From NCBI RefSeq assembly GCF_001906925.1, contig NZ_MRWQ01000008.1, positions 62,001-126,000 of the forward strand: a DNA stretch of 64,000 bases, read 5' to 3'. The stretch is from Domibacillus mangrovi (GTDB taxonomy: Bacteria > Bacillota > Bacilli > Bacillales > Domibacillaceae). The notes below the pieces were generated by a model. It was not told where the DNA came from, ran no database searches, and saw only the letters and a program-made list of their open reading frames with translations. Below, one piece after another: positions 18,485 to 28,654 of the stretch (position 1 is the stretch's first letter; every line of letters starts with the position of its first letter). A program made the position numbers and the translations under genes.

Positions 18485-19582
18485 TTAGAATGTAATCCCA
18501 CTTTCGATAAGCTCTGCTTTCACGTTAATCTTGACGTTCAGTTCCGGATAGGCGGTATCCCAGTTTAATTGTTTAAACCGGTCTGGATCCTTCGCATGTA
18601 CACGGAGCCCGATGCCCAATACGTCGGAATGCGCTTCTTGTATTTTATCCATCGTTTTTTCCATCGACTTTTTTATTTCCCCAGACAGTTTTTTATCCAC
18701 TTCTTTTACCTCTTTTTTATCCCCTAAATGATCTGGCGGGTAATCTATCGTACGGTAACGCAATTGATACGATAAATCAACCGTTGCCGGTCCGTCCTTC
18801 GGCACGTGGATCTTCATTTTCCGCTTTATTTCTTCAACCCGGATCGTCATACTCTTATCCTTTTCCACTGGATATGTCAGCGCAGCCTCTTTCTCCTTTT
18901 CGTCTTTCATTAAAAGCAACATGGTCGTTTCTGCTACAGACAATTCACCCGTCATATGCTTATCATCAAAAAGGGCTGTTCCTTTTACTTCCGCCGTCTT
19001 CTCTTCTTTATTAAACGCGAGGAGCGGGGCCATCGCCGCTTCACCGTCATTTTTATCAAATAGCGGTGAAGCGAACAGCTGTAAATTCGTCTTGGGCACG
19101 ATTGTCAAAGCTTCGGCACTTCTAATCAAGCTATTGTAATAGTGACTGTACAGCGGCTCTCCTTCTAGTTCATTTCTAAAAAATGGTTCTGCCTCCCCTT
19201 CCGTAATGATTATTTTTGCATTCAGCGAGCTTACCGCATTCCGATAGAGGGTATCCAGCAGCGGATAAATATCATGCTGAACGGATTCTTTACTAATAAG
19301 CAAAACTTGCATTTTACCCATTTGTAAACCGCTTCCTATTTTATGATCTATTTTAGATATACTCTCTTGAACCGTTCGTCCCGTTGCCGATACAATCTGT
19401 TTTGTCGTGGTCGGCTGTGACTCGTTGCCTGGTTGTGGAAGAGCAATTGTCAACGTTATTTCTTCCTTAGAAGGCGCATCAATCGCTGCGCCAAGGATGA
19501 TATTTTGATCTTTTAGCTGACGTTCATCCCAACAGCCTGTCAGTAGCAGGCAGGAAAGCCCCAGTCCTATCCATTTTTTCAC
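18485..19582 (-). CDS. Ger(x)C family spore germination lipoprotein (GerAC type)
   Basis: C subunit of a germinant receptor, lipid-anchored to the outer face of the spore inner membrane. The 365-residue protein has a lipoprotein signal (MKKWIGLGLSCLLLTGCWDE, lipid-modified Cys17) and the CWDxxxL start typical of Ger(x)C, then alternating alpha/beta domains with a conserved IIITEGEA region and a basic C-terminal third. The GTG start overlaps the stop of the B-subunit gene and has GGGAGGA upstream. Third gene of the A-B-C operon. Confidence 0.93.
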   Translation of the reverse strand: MKKWIGLGLSCLLLTGCWDERQLKDQNIILGAAIDAPSKEEITLTIALPQPGNESQPTTTKQIVSATGRTVQESISKIDHKIGSGLQMGKMQVLLISKESVQHDIYPLLDTLYRNAVSSLNAKIIITEGEAEPFFRNELEGEPLYSHYYNSLIRSAEALTIVPKTNLQLFASPLFDKNDGEAAMAPLLAFNKEEKTAEVKGTALFDDKHMTGELSVAETTMLLLMKDEKEKEAALTYPVEKDKSMTIRVEEIKRKMKIHVPKDGPATVDLSYQLRYRTIDYPPDHLGDKKEVKEVDKKLSGEIKKSMEKTMDKIQEAHSDVLGIGLRVHAKDPDRFKQLNWDTAYPELNVKINVKAELIESGITF

Positions 19583-20667
19583 ACCGATTCCTCCCGTTTT
19601 TTTCGGATTAATGCGACAATCAGCAACACGATCGGGATGAAAAAGAGAAGGACGATGGACACGCTATTGAGTTTATCCCCGATCCCCGCCAGTGTCTCCC
19701 GATTTTCAGTTGCAATCGCCAATGGAATCACGAGAACAGCCAGCACATAAAGCGGTTTCCGGTGCTCCTTTGCCTTCAAAAGGTGCGTCAGCCCCGTCGA
19801 TGCCATATATAAATAAATCATCAACGTTGTCAAAACAAACACAGCCCATATCGTCAGAAAGAGAAGATCAATCCGTTCAATGACAATCAGTTCGACTTCT
19901 TTCAATATATATAAAACCGGCTCCGGAACGACTTTTATTTCTTTCGGACTGAAAATAGCATAGGAAGCAAAAGTGACGAACGAATAAAGCACTGTGGATG
20001 CCGCACTTGCCCCGGCAGCCGCTTTCCATTTGGCTTTTGTTGACCCTTCCGTAAAAGGGTACAGCCACATGAATAATTCGAATCCAGAAAAGGCCAGAAC
20101 TAGTTTTTCACTGCCTTTCATAATCGCCCCCACTCCATTTGAAGCGACGGGCAGCAAATAGTGTATCTCAAAATGGTTAATGATCGGAAGGATCGCGAAT
20201 GGTATACTTAATAGTAAAAAAGATACAAGGACAAGAAACCGTGCCATAATCCTCAAATTTTCTTTTACGAGGTACACCGTCACTGCGACACTCAGCACCG
20301 CATAGATAATATGCGGTGTTCGTGGATAAGCCCAGTTTGATGATATGGAAAGAAAAAGAGATAGCTGATGGGCAACAATGCTGAAAAAGAAAAGCGTATA
20401 CAAAAGCGTCAGCACGGTACCTATGATTTTCCCGACAAGAAGCGGAGCAAACTCATACAAGGTGAGTCCTGGAAAGCGCGATGAAAGCAGCCAGGCTACT
20501 GCAATGCCTCCTTGTACAAACAGGCCCATAAGCAAAATGGAAATCCAGCCATCTTTTCCTGCTCCCACTTGAGCCGTGTAAGGTATTGTTAAAAGGCCGA
20601 TGCCTATTTGCGCTTGCAACAGAACGAAAAACAGTTGAAAAGGTGAAATCGTGGCAGGTGATTTCAT
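19579..20667 (-). CDS. GerAB-type spore germination permease
   Basis: B subunit of a germinant receptor. The 362-residue protein belongs to the amino acid/polyamine/organocation superfamily, with ten or so membrane helices over the whole length. The N-terminal GIGLLTIPYTAQVGAGKDGW matches the helix-1 motif of the GerAB family. I prefer the ATG at 20667, which overlaps the A-subunit stop by ATGA, over a GTG at 20679. Germinant specificity lies in this subunit, but the ligand cannot be predicted by eye. Confidence 0.92.
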   Translation of the reverse strand: MKSPATISPFQLFFVLLQAQIGIGLLTIPYTAQVGAGKDGWISILLMGLFVQGGIAVAWLLSSRFPGLTLYEFAPLLVGKIIGTVLTLLYTLFFFSIVAHQLSLFLSISSNWAYPRTPHIIYAVLSVAVTVYLVKENLRIMARFLVLVSFLLLSIPFAILPIINHFEIHYLLPVASNGVGAIMKGSEKLVLAFSGFELFMWLYPFTEGSTKAKWKAAAGASAASTVLYSFVTFASYAIFSPKEIKVVPEPVLYILKEVELIVIERIDLLFLTIWAVFVLTTLMIYLYMASTGLTHLLKAKEHRKPLYVLAVLVIPLAIATENRETLAGIGDKLNSVSIVLLFFIPIVLLIVALIRKKREESV

Positions 20668-22196
20668 TTTTTCTTCCACTCTCTTGAATCAGACTCCGCA
20701 ACTTCTTTAAGTGGACGACTGTCCAACGGCCGTGTGTTCATCTTCCAAGCAGGCTGTTTGATAAACGTATCCTGTAGCACGTTTTTCAGATTAAACGGAG
20801 CCATTGGCGCAAAATAGGGTCTGCCGAGTGATTCCAGCTTACATAAGTGAATAAAAAGGAACATAAGTCCAAACATAAGCCCGTAAAAGCCGAATAATGA
20901 AGCGGTGATCATTAATGGGAAACGAATGAGCCGAGTGGCTGTACTCATTTCTGTTGACGGCGCGACAAAGGAGGCAATCGCCGTGAGCGCCACAACAATA
21001 ACGGTTGTACGGGAGACAAACCCTGCGCTGACAACAGCATCACCGATGACGAGACCACCAACGATCCCAATGGTCTGTCCGATGGGCGTTGGAAGTCTAA
21101 TACCGGCTTCCCGTATGATCTCAATTGCTACTTCCATCGCCAGTACTTCAATAATCGGCGGAAACGGAATCGTCTGAACGCCCCCTTGCATTTTCAAAAT
21201 CAGATCGGGCGGCAACACTTCGTAGTGAAAGCCGACAATTGCTATATAAAAACCCGGCAGCAAGATCGCAATGAAAAAAGAGAAAAATCGGAGAAGCCTG
21301 TAAAAAGAGCCCGGGAAGGTACGGTCATTGTAATCATCTGGAGACTGATACAGCGCAAAAAAAGTCACCGGCATGATGATACACGTCGGGCTTCCATCTC
21401 CAAACAATAAAATTCTTCCGTCCATCATATTGGCGATCGCCCGGTCCGGACGCTCCGTCTGCAATACTTGTGGCAATGGAGACAACGTTGTATCTTCGAC
21501 CATATCTTCCAAAAATCCAGGGTCAAACATCATATCAATATCAATGCTATTTACACGCCGCTTCATCTCTTCGACGAGCTCGGGATTGGCGATTTCTTTT
21601 TCGTAAATAATCGCGACACGTGTATTTGTTTTCTCGCCCAGTTGGACATATTCAATCATCAGTCCCGGACTTTTCATCCGCTCTCTTATTAACGCAATAT
21701 TCGTGTTTAAACTTTCAACGAAGCCATCATGGGCGCCACGGACTACTTTTTCATTCATCGGCTCCATAATGCTGCGCGTAGAAAATCTCTCCACTCCACA
21801 CGCGATGCAAATAGAGCGTCCTTCAAAGAAAAGGAGCACTTTCCCCTGTAATAAAGCAGTCAGTGCTTTCTCTGAATCCGCCATTTCCTGTCGTTCTGAA
21901 ACCGTCAGCGCTTCTTCTGCCTTTTGCATGTCTGTTTCTGAAAGAGGACGAAGAATACTTTCTTCAATCCGTATGGAATCGACAATCGTTTCCAAATACA
22001 AAAGCTTTCCTTCCGCATTCTTAAATAAAAAGGACCGCTCTTTTAAATCTCCCGATTGACCGAGCAGAGCGGTAAGCTGCTTCGTGTTTTCAGCCGCTGA
22101 AAGGGAAAACGGGCCGCCATCACTATTTTGATGCTTCGTATTTGCGGTCGCTGACAGAGAAAATAGACTGTCCTCACCGCTTCGCCAAACTGCCAT
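20664..22196 (-). CDS. GerAA-type spore germination protein
   Basis: A subunit of a germinant receptor, now thought to form the ion channel. The 510-residue protein has a soluble N-terminal region (about 1-270) ending in the family block ERPDRAIANMMDGRILLFGDGSP, then membrane helices (about 300-460) including TPIGQTIGIVGGLVIGDAVV. The first about 55 residues contain a tandem near-repeat (NTKHQNSDGGPFSLSA, then ENTKQLTALLG), so this end is variable. First gene of the operon; the three genes overlap by 4 nt at both junctions. Confidence 0.93.
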   Translation of the reverse strand: MAVWRSGEDSLFSLSATANTKHQNSDGGPFSLSAAENTKQLTALLGQSGDLKERSFLFKNAEGKLLYLETIVDSIRIEESILRPLSETDMQKAEEALTVSERQEMADSEKALTALLQGKVLLFFEGRSICIACGVERFSTRSIMEPMNEKVVRGAHDGFVESLNTNIALIRERMKSPGLMIEYVQLGEKTNTRVAIIYEKEIANPELVEEMKRRVNSIDIDMMFDPGFLEDMVEDTTLSPLPQVLQTERPDRAIANMMDGRILLFGDGSPTCIIMPVTFFALYQSPDDYNDRTFPGSFYRLLRFFSFFIAILLPGFYIAIVGFHYEVLPPDLILKMQGGVQTIPFPPIIEVLAMEVAIEIIREAGIRLPTPIGQTIGIVGGLVIGDAVVSAGFVSRTTVIVVALTAIASFVAPSTEMSTATRLIRFPLMITASLFGFYGLMFGLMFLFIHLCKLESLGRPYFAPMAPFNLKNVLQDTFIKQPAWKMNTRPLDSRPLKEVAESDSREWKKK

Positions 22197-22250
22197 ATTT
22201 GATCACACTCCCTTTTCCATAGGATGGCAAGGGAGGCGCTTTTTATACAT

Positions 22251-22298
22251 AAAAAAAGGCCATCTCAATTGGAATCCGTTTGAGATGGTCCTTTTTTG
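22251..22298. terminator. bidirectional terminator after cccB
   Basis: Stem AAGGCCATCTCAA / TTGAGATGGTCCTT with an A-run on one side and a T-run on the other, immediately after cccB. Confidence 0.9.
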
Positions 22299-22303
22299 AT
22301 TCA

Positions 22304-22708
22304 TTATTTTTTCTCTGCCAGCCATGAGGCAACAGCTTCTGCATCTGCACCTTCAGCGACGTTCGCAGGCATTTGACCTTTACCATTATGAATAATGTCT
22401 AAGATCTCATCTTTGCTGTACTTTGCACCCACTTTGTCAAGCGCTGGCCCAAATCCACCTTCAAGGTTACCGCCGTGACAGCTTAGGCAACTTTGCTTGT
22501 ACACTTCTTCGCCGGCTGCTGATGTAGTTGTTTCACCAACACCGTTTTCTGTCTTTTGCTCTGTTTCATCAACGGCATTTTCCGTGTTTTGTTCCACTTC
22601 ATCAACGGCCTTTTCTGTGTCTTTTGCTGCGTCATTTCCGCCGCCGCATGCCGCAAGTGCTACGGATGAACCGAGAATAAGCGCAAGCAATGATTTTTTC
22701 AATTCCAT
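22304..22708 (-). CDS. cccB: cytochrome c-551, membrane lipoprotein
   Basis: A 134-residue small class I cytochrome c carrying electrons to the terminal oxidase on the outer face of the membrane. The lipoprotein signal ends at Cys21 (ALAACGGG). A low-complexity linker (about 25-62, repeated TE-x-A-V-D-E) leads to the heme domain with CLSCH (Cys74, Cys77, His78) and the distal Met113 in GQMPAN. The gene order cccB-prfB-secA matches B. subtilis. Heme attachment would need the Ccd/Res system; the ResA-like protein at 12117 is a candidate helper. Confidence 0.93.
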   Translation of the reverse strand: MELKKSLLALILGSSVALAACGGGNDAAKDTEKAVDEVEQNTENAVDETEQKTENGVGETTTSAAGEEVYKQSCLSCHGGNLEGGFGPALDKVGAKYSKDEILDIIHNGKGQMPANVAEGADAEAVASWLAEKK

Positions 22709-22870
22709 TCTAAAAAGCCCCCTCTTCGAAAATGGTTTGTCGTGCTTTTATTAGTATACCAATTTCATCCGATTTAAAACATTTGCTAAAATGACAAAAC
22801 TGGTACGATTTCTCTTTTTTAAAACCATTATTGAAACAAGTACTATCCGGAAAGACAGCGTCTAGACCTT

Positions 22871-23969
22871 TTATATACGTGAACGAAGGTATGCGTTGAT
22901 GAATGCGTCCAAATCGCCATCCATTACTGCTTGAATGTTTCCTGTTTCTTCATTTGTACGGTGGTCTTTTACCATTGAATAAGGATGGAAGACGTACGAA
23001 CGAATCTGACTGCCCCAGCCAATTTCTTTTTGTTCACCGCGAATTTCTAACAGTTCTGCTGCCTGTTCATCTAGTCTGCGCTGATACAACTTCGCTTTTA
23101 GCATATTCATCGCACGGTCACGGTTTTTAATTTGTGAACGCTCTGTTTGACACGTCACGACAACGTTTGTTGGAATATGAGTAATCCGAACAGCGGAGTC
23201 CGTCGTATTAATATGCTGACCACCCGCGCCGCTCGCACGGTACGTATCGATTTTCAAATCTTCTGTACGAATATCGATTTCGATTTCGTCGTTAAATTCT
23301 GGCATGACTTCACATGATGAAAAAGACGTATGGCGTCGGCCTGATGAATCAAATGGCGAAATACGAACGAGGCGGTGAACCCCTTTTTCCGCTTTCAAAT
23401 AACCGTACGCGTTATGACCTTTTATAAGAAGGGTGACACTTTTGACGCCGGCCTCGTCACCTGGCAAGTAATCGAGTGTTTCCACTTTAAAGCCCTGTTT
23501 TTCTGCCCAGCGTGTATACATGCGCAGCAACATGGACGCCCAGTCCTGCGACTCCGTTCCGCCTGCCCCTGAATGAAGCTCCAAGATAGCATTGTTTTTA
23601 TCATGCGGTTCGCTGAGAAGAATTTGAAGCTCATAATCGGCCAAACGCTTCATAAATTCTTTCATTTCACTAGAAAGTTCCTTGTGCAAGTCTTCATCGT
23701 TTTCTTCTTTTAATAACTCATGGGTCATTTCCAAGTTTTCATGTGTTTCCACCATATCTTTATATTCCACGACGAGGTCTTTCAACCCGTTTAATTCATT
23801 AATAACGGTTTGAGCGCCTTGCTGGTCATTCCAGAATTCTGGATCAGTCATACGCTCTTCCAATTCCGCTATTCTTGCCTCTTTGTTTTCTAAGTCAAAG
23901 AGACCCCCTGAAGTCCGCCAGTTTTCCGGCTGAATTGTCTAGCTCATTACGAATTTCAAATAATTCCAT
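22871..23969 (-). CDS. prfB: peptide chain release factor 2 (programmed +1 frameshift)
   Basis: RF2 recognises UGA and UAA stop codons. The coding region is split: codons 1-24 run from the ATG at 23969 to CTT at 23898, then an in-frame TGA; the rest continues in the +1 frame from GAC at 23896 to 22871, giving about 365 residues, the normal family length. GGQ is present as [14 protein letters not shown], and the anticodon-like SPF motif as ISPFDSSG. The frameshift autoregulates RF2: low RF2 favours shifting. Gene order and frameshift architecture are as in B. subtilis. Confidence 0.96.
23894..23909 (-). promoter_or_regulatory. prfB programmed frameshift site
   Basis: Minus strand reads AGGGGGTCTCTTTGAC: an internal Shine-Dalgarno-like AGGGGG placed upstream of the slippery CTT-TGA-C, the canonical RF2 signal. 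The zero-frame stop is at 23897-23895. Confidence 0.96.
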
Positions 23970-24065
23970 ATGATACACCTCTGTTAATTTTTTGTTTGAT
24001 CGGTCTGAGTACGCAAAACGATTTCGATTTGCATGAATCTAATTTAATCTGTGCGAATAGACTGA

Positions 24066-26576
24066 TTATTCTTGCAGCCCATGGCAGTTTTTATATTTCT
24101 TGCCGCTTCCGCACGGGCACGGTTCATTCCGGCCAATCTCTGGTGCTTTGCGCAGTGGTTTTTTCTTTTTTACGCCCTCATCTTCTTTCGGATTAACTGC
24201 TTGGCCTTTCGCGACTTCTTGGCGCTCGAGATTACTGCGGATTTCGGCTTTCATGACGTATTTCGACGCTTCTGCGTTAATGGCTTCAATCATCGCTTCA
24301 AACATGGCAAAGCCTTCATTTTGATATTCACGGAGCGGATCGATTTGTCCATATGCCCGCAAATGAATCCCCTGCCGAAGCTGATCCATCGCATCGATAT
24401 GGTTAATCCACTTGGAATCAACTGCACGAAGAAGAACGACTTTTTCAAACTCGCGCATTTGCTGGAAACCAAGCTGCTCTTCACGCGCATCGTAGCGTGC
24501 TGCAACTTTATCCCAAATGATACCGCTGATCGCATCCAAATCTTTTCCACGCAGTTCTTCTTCTGTAAGCGCATCTTCTTCAAGCAAGTTCGCATTTACA
24601 GTATCTTTAATGCCCGATACATCAAATGATTCTGCTTCATCTCCGTCATTCGCATGCGCAGCAATGGTTGAACCAATTTCTTTTGTGACCATTTCTTCCA
24701 TAATCGCGCGCAAGTTTTCTGACTCCAACACATCATCGCGCTGTTTGTAAATAATTTCGCGTTGCTGACGAAGTACATCATCGTACTCAAGAAGACGTTT
24801 TCTGGCATCAAAGTTGTTGCCCTCCACACGTTTTTGAGCAGATTCAACCGCACGTGACACCATTTTACTTTGAATCGGCTGTGAATCATCCATGCCTAGC
24901 CTTTCCATCATCGACTTCATGTTATCCGAACCAAAGCGGCGCATTAATTCATCTTCCATCGACAAATAAAATTGTGTCACACCCGGGTCTCCTTGACGAC
25001 CTGAACGACCGCGCAGCTGATTATCAATCCGGCGAGATTCATGGCGTTCTGTACCAATGACAGCCAGGCCTCCGAGTTCTTTTACACCTTCACCTAGCTT
25101 AATATCCGTTCCACGTCCAGCCATATTCGTTGCAATCGTCACGGCACCGGGCTGACCTGCATTTAAAATAATTTCCGCTTCACTTTCATGATTTTTTGCA
25201 TTCAACACATTATGCGGAACACCTTTTTTCTTCAAATGAGCTGAAATCAATTCAGACGTTTCAATCGCCACAGTTCCGACAAGAACAGGCTGCTTTAATT
25301 GATATCGTTCATAAATATCTTCTACAACCGCCATAAATTTCCCATTCATTGACGCATAAATTAAGTCTGCGCGATCATCACGGACAATATCACGGTTCGT
25401 GGGAATTGCCACAACACGCATATTATAAATGTTTCGGAATTCTTCTTCTTCCGTTTTCGCCGTACCCGTCATACCGGATAGCTTTTCATACATACGGAAA
25501 TAGTTTTGGAACGTAATCGTCGCCATTGTCATGCTTTCATTTTGAATGTCGACGCCTTCCTTTGCTTCAATCGCCTGATGAAGCCCATCAGAATAGCGGC
25601 GTCCTTTCATTAAACGGCCGGTGAATTGGTCTACAATAACGACCTCGCCATCCTGCACAACATAGTCAACATCGCGATGCATCGTTACACGTGCTTTTAA
25701 CGCTTGCACAATATGATGATTAAGTCCAACATGTTTTAAATCAAATAAATTTTCAATACCAAATGCTTTCTCCGCTTTCGTCATCCCATCTTCTGTTAAA
25801 AGGACACTTTTCGTTTTAATATCAACCGTAAAATCTTCGTCTTCTTTCAACGTGCGAACGAATGAAAAAGCATGAATGTACAGCTGTGCTGACTTCGCGG
25901 CCTGACCAGAAATGATAAGTGGTGTCCGCGCTTCATCAACGAGAATGGAATCGACTTCATCAATAACGGAAAAGTGAAGCGGACGCTGTACTTTATGTTC
26001 CTTATACAGCACCATATTATCACGCAAATAATCGAAACCGAACTCATTGTTCGTTCCGTACGTAATGTCTGCCGCGTACGCTTCTTTTTTCTGCTCTTTT
26101 GACAAGCTGTTTAAATTTAAACCAACCGTCAAACCGAGAAATTCATACAGATGCCCCATCTCTTCTGCATCACGGGACGCCAAGTATTCATTGACCGTAA
26201 TAACGTGGACGCCTTTACCAGAAAGCGCATTTAAATACACTGGCATTGTCGCCGTCAATGTCTTCCCTTCACCCGTTTTCATCTCAGAAATGTTACCTTC
26301 ATGAAGGGCGATCCCACCCATTAACTGTACTTTATATGGATAAAGCCCCAGCACACGCTTCGCCGCTTCCCGCACAACAGCAAAAGCTTCTGACAGCATA
26401 TGATCGAGTGACTCACCTTTTTGGTAGCGCTCTTTAAATTCAACTGTTTTTTCTTTTAACTCAATATCCGAAAGCGCCGCTACATCATCAGCGAGCGCTT
26501 CTACTTTGCCTGCCATTTTTTCGAGTTTTTTTACTTCTTTTTTATTCGCATCAAATACTTTATTTAATAAACCCAT
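24066..26576 (-). CDS. secA: preprotein translocase ATPase SecA
   Basis: Motor of the Sec export pathway, pushing preproteins through SecYEG. The 836-residue protein shows Walker [10 protein letters not shown] near residue 100, [15 protein letters not shown] (motif II), [23 protein letters not shown], and a C-terminal zinc-binding SEC-C motif [14 protein letters not shown]. Length and domains fit the housekeeping SecA (841 in B. subtilis). The gene sits between hpf and prfB as expected, although a SEC-C protein gene and repeat E separate it from hpf. Confidence 0.98.
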   Translation of the reverse strand: MGLLNKVFDANKKEVKKLEKMAGKVEALADDVAALSDIELKEKTVEFKERYQKGESLDHMLSEAFAVVREAAKRVLGLYPYKVQLMGGIALHEGNISEMKTGEGKTLTATMPVYLNALSGKGVHVITVNEYLASRDAEEMGHLYEFLGLTVGLNLNSLSKEQKKEAYAADITYGTNNEFGFDYLRDNMVLYKEHKVQRPLHFSVIDEVDSILVDEARTPLIISGQAAKSAQLYIHAFSFVRTLKEDEDFTVDIKTKSVLLTEDGMTKAEKAFGIENLFDLKHVGLNHHIVQALKARVTMHRDVDYVVQDGEVVIVDQFTGRLMKGRRYSDGLHQAIEAKEGVDIQNESMTMATITFQNYFRMYEKLSGMTGTAKTEEEEFRNIYNMRVVAIPTNRDIVRDDRADLIYASMNGKFMAVVEDIYERYQLKQPVLVGTVAIETSELISAHLKKKGVPHNVLNAKNHESEAEIILNAGQPGAVTIATNMAGRGTDIKLGEGVKELGGLAVIGTERHESRRIDNQLRGRSGRQGDPGVTQFYLSMEDELMRRFGSDNMKSMMERLGMDDSQPIQSKMVSRAVESAQKRVEGNNFDARKRLLEYDDVLRQQREIIYKQRDDVLESENLRAIMEEMVTKEIGSTIAAHANDGDEAESFDVSGIKDTVNANLLEEDALTEEELRGKDLDAISGIIWDKVAARYDAREEQLGFQQMREFEKVVLLRAVDSKWINHIDAMDQLRQGIHLRAYGQIDPLREYQNEGFAMFEAMIEAINAEASKYVMKAEIRSNLERQEVAKGQAVNPKEDEGVKKKKPLRKAPEIGRNEPCPCGSGKKYKNCHGLQE

Positions 26577-26629
26577 TTATAAACGCTCCTTTTCAGGTTC
26601 AACAGGGTAAAACCTTTACAATTTTCCTA

Positions 26630-26782
26630 TTTATCGCAGATTAACGGGCAGTAAAACCCCCCCCTTCAAGACTTTGAGGAATCGAAGAAGATATGCGGGG
26701 GATTAACTGTCCATAAAGGCCCGATTGGTTCAACTAACCATCAGTGAGGATACCCCCCCTACTGATGGAAGTTTCACTTTAT
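26630..26782 (-). repeat. intergenic structured repeat, copy E (153 bp, short form)
   Basis: Minus-strand short-form copy, identical in length and internal junction to copy H. In the forward sense the outer hairpin is CCATCAGT / ACTGATGG, followed by the TTAGTTGAACCAATCGGGC joint and the closing ACTGCCC stem. It lies between secA and the SEC-C gene. Confidence 0.88.
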
Positions 26783-26819
26783 CTTACCACTTCTAAAAGG
26801 ACGCGTACACTTATATGGT

Positions 26820-27881
26820 CTACTGTTGCTTCGCCTGATCTGCTTCTGCCTCAGGTTTTAGCTTTTCTTGAAGCACAGCTTCCATTTCTTTCAAACGTTT
26901 CGATAGTGTCGAAGCGGAAATCGAATATCGGCTGGCAATAGCCGCTTTCGAATCTTCCTGATCTAGAATACTGTACGACTGCATCAATGACAGAAGTGCT
27001 GCTGTAAAGACTTCTGGTTTACGGACAGTTGGATCTTCTTTGCTGCAGTAATAATTCCAGAGCAATACCGCCATTTGTACAATCGGCTGCTCAATTTTTT
27101 CCTGTTCAAACGATTCAACAATATGTTCAGCAGTCGCACGATGGGCATCTTTCAACCACGTTAACGCGCTTACATCCACCACATTTTGCTGTTCTTCATA
27201 TAAGGTAAATAGTCGATCCATCACCGTCATAAACATGTTTTTAAAGAACGACTGTGTATCACCATATGGAGAAGTTTCGTATAATTCCTGAACGGCTTTC
27301 GTCATCGCACCGACACGTGCAGGTTCAAAATGAAAATCGGTCATAAAAAACGTATAGTCAGATTCATGCGGCAAAAGCGCACCCGTTACAAATGCTCCTT
27401 CAAGTGACACACTTTTAAGCGCACGAACGGTGTACATTTCATCCGTTAATAGATCACGAACGTGATACATATTCCCTTCACATGATTCAATGATACCTGC
27501 CATAAAGCGATAATCGGTCCATGATGCCACAATTTCTGCTGTCCGTTTCCGTGTAATAGACGGAACACGTCGCTTCACAAACTCCGTTAAAATGGTTTCG
27601 TTCCCTTTCAATACTTGTGTCAAAATGGCCCAAATTTCAAATGTCACGAGAAACACCTGCTCATTTTTACGCAGTGTCTCGTATTCCTCTAGAAGCGGCT
27701 GGAATTGTTTTTTCAGCATCACTGAATGTTTTTCCATCGCATAATCAATCAGTTCACGCTGTACATTGCTGCACTCTTCTACTAATACAGTCAGTATTGC
27801 CGCTCCTTCTATTTTTCCACAGCATTTTTTATATTTCTTTCCGCTGCCACATAGGCATAGATCATTTCGTCCAATTGACAT
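26820..27881 (-). CDS. SEC-C motif protein with C-terminal HTH-like segment
   Basis: A 353-residue protein. Residues 1-22 ([20 protein letters not shown]) are a SEC-C zinc motif like the tail of SecA. The middle (about 40-310) is mostly helical and I do not recognise it. Residues about 312-340 (AIASRYSISASTLSKRLKEM) look like a helix-turn-helix with a recognition helix, and the last 10 residues are Ala/Gln/Lys-rich. It lies between hpf and secA on the same strand, but a 153-bp repeat and a roughly 240-bp gap argue against strict co-transcription with secA. Function unknown; a zinc- or ribosome-linked DNA-binding protein is one reading. Confidence 0.75.
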   Translation of the reverse strand: MSIGRNDLCLCGSGKKYKKCCGKIEGAAILTVLVEECSNVQRELIDYAMEKHSVMLKKQFQPLLEEYETLRKNEQVFLVTFEIWAILTQVLKGNETILTEFVKRRVPSITRKRTAEIVASWTDYRFMAGIIESCEGNMYHVRDLLTDEMYTVRALKSVSLEGAFVTGALLPHESDYTFFMTDFHFEPARVGAMTKAVQELYETSPYGDTQSFFKNMFMTVMDRLFTLYEEQQNVVDVSALTWLKDAHRATAEHIVESFEQEKIEQPIVQMAVLLWNYYCSKEDPTVRKPEVFTAALLSLMQSYSILDQEDSKAAIASRYSISASTLSKRLKEMEAVLQEKLKPEAEADQAKQQ

Positions 27882-27937
27882 TCATCATTTCCCCCTCATG
27901 CAAAATCACGAAACTAATCATACCACGAATAGCCCCC

Positions 27938-27975
27938 ATAAAAAAGAAGCCCGCTATAACAGCGAACTTCTTTCA
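27938..27975 (-). terminator. hpf terminator
   Basis: Minus-strand stem AAAGAAG..CGCT / AGCG..CTTCTTT with a two-base internal mismatch, followed by T residues, 7 bp after the hpf stop. Confidence 0.75.
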
Positions 27976-27981
27976 CTTTCT

Positions 27982-28530
27982 TTACGTTGTTTCAATTAAG
28001 CCGTATTTGCCGTCTTTTCGTTTGTATACGATGTTTGTACTATCAGATTCAGCATCTGTATAAATGAAGAAGTTGTGACCGAGCAAATTCATTTGCAAAA
28101 CGGCTTCCTCCTCATCCATCGGTTTCAATTCGAACTGTTTTGTGCGGACAACTTCAAGATCATCTTGCTCCTCAACAGGCGTGTTGTCTGAAAGTATGGC
28201 AAAATAATCTTGCGGCTCGCCTTTTTCGCGGAACTTACGGTTTACTTTCGTTTTATGTTTGCGGATTTGACGCTCCAGTTTATCAATAATCAAATCAACT
28301 GCTGCGTATAAGTCTTGATTGCGCTCCTCAGCGCGAAGAACAAGGTCTTTCATCGGAATCGTTACTTCCACTTTTGCATTTTTATCGTTGAATACTTTCA
28401 AATTTACATGCACATTCGCATTAGGAGTTTCGGTGAAATAACGCTCCAGCTTGCTGATTTTCTTTTCCACATACTCACGGATAGCCGGAGTCACTTCAAT
28501 ATTTTCACCACGAATGTTATAGTTCTTCAT
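27982..28530 (-). CDS. hpf: ribosome hibernation promoting factor, long form
   Basis: A 182-residue long HPF that dimerises 70S ribosomes into inactive 100S particles. The N-terminal ribosome-binding domain (about 1-100, IRGENIEVTPAIREYVEKK) joins through a linker to the C-terminal dimerisation domain (about 125-182) with KRFELKPM-like and EAVLQMNLLGHNFFIYTDAES features. The ATG at 28530 follows GGAGGAG; the longer frame to 28548 starts before the site. B. subtilis hpf (yvyD) lies between fliT and secA as here and is SigB/SigH-induced; I did not assign a promoter. Confidence 0.95.
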   Translation of the reverse strand: MKNYNIRGENIEVTPAIREYVEKKISKLERYFTETPNANVHVNLKVFNDKNAKVEVTIPMKDLVLRAEERNQDLYAAVDLIIDKLERQIRKHKTKVNRKFREKGEPQDYFAILSDNTPVEEQDDLEVVRTKQFELKPMDEEEAVLQMNLLGHNFFIYTDAESDSTNIVYKRKDGKYGLIETT

Positions 28531-28654
28531 GCAGAACTCCTCCTTCAACTAATTGCTGACTTACTATACTCTTACTATTCTTTGTATACCCTTCATAATC
28601 CTTCTTATTCCCTAAAATAATTTGTCGAATTTTCAAACTATTTTACCGTGAATT

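Noticed and set aside
24072-24629. 185-residue plus-strand frame opposite secA
   Set aside because: Antisense shadow of a strongly conserved gene, with no start signal.
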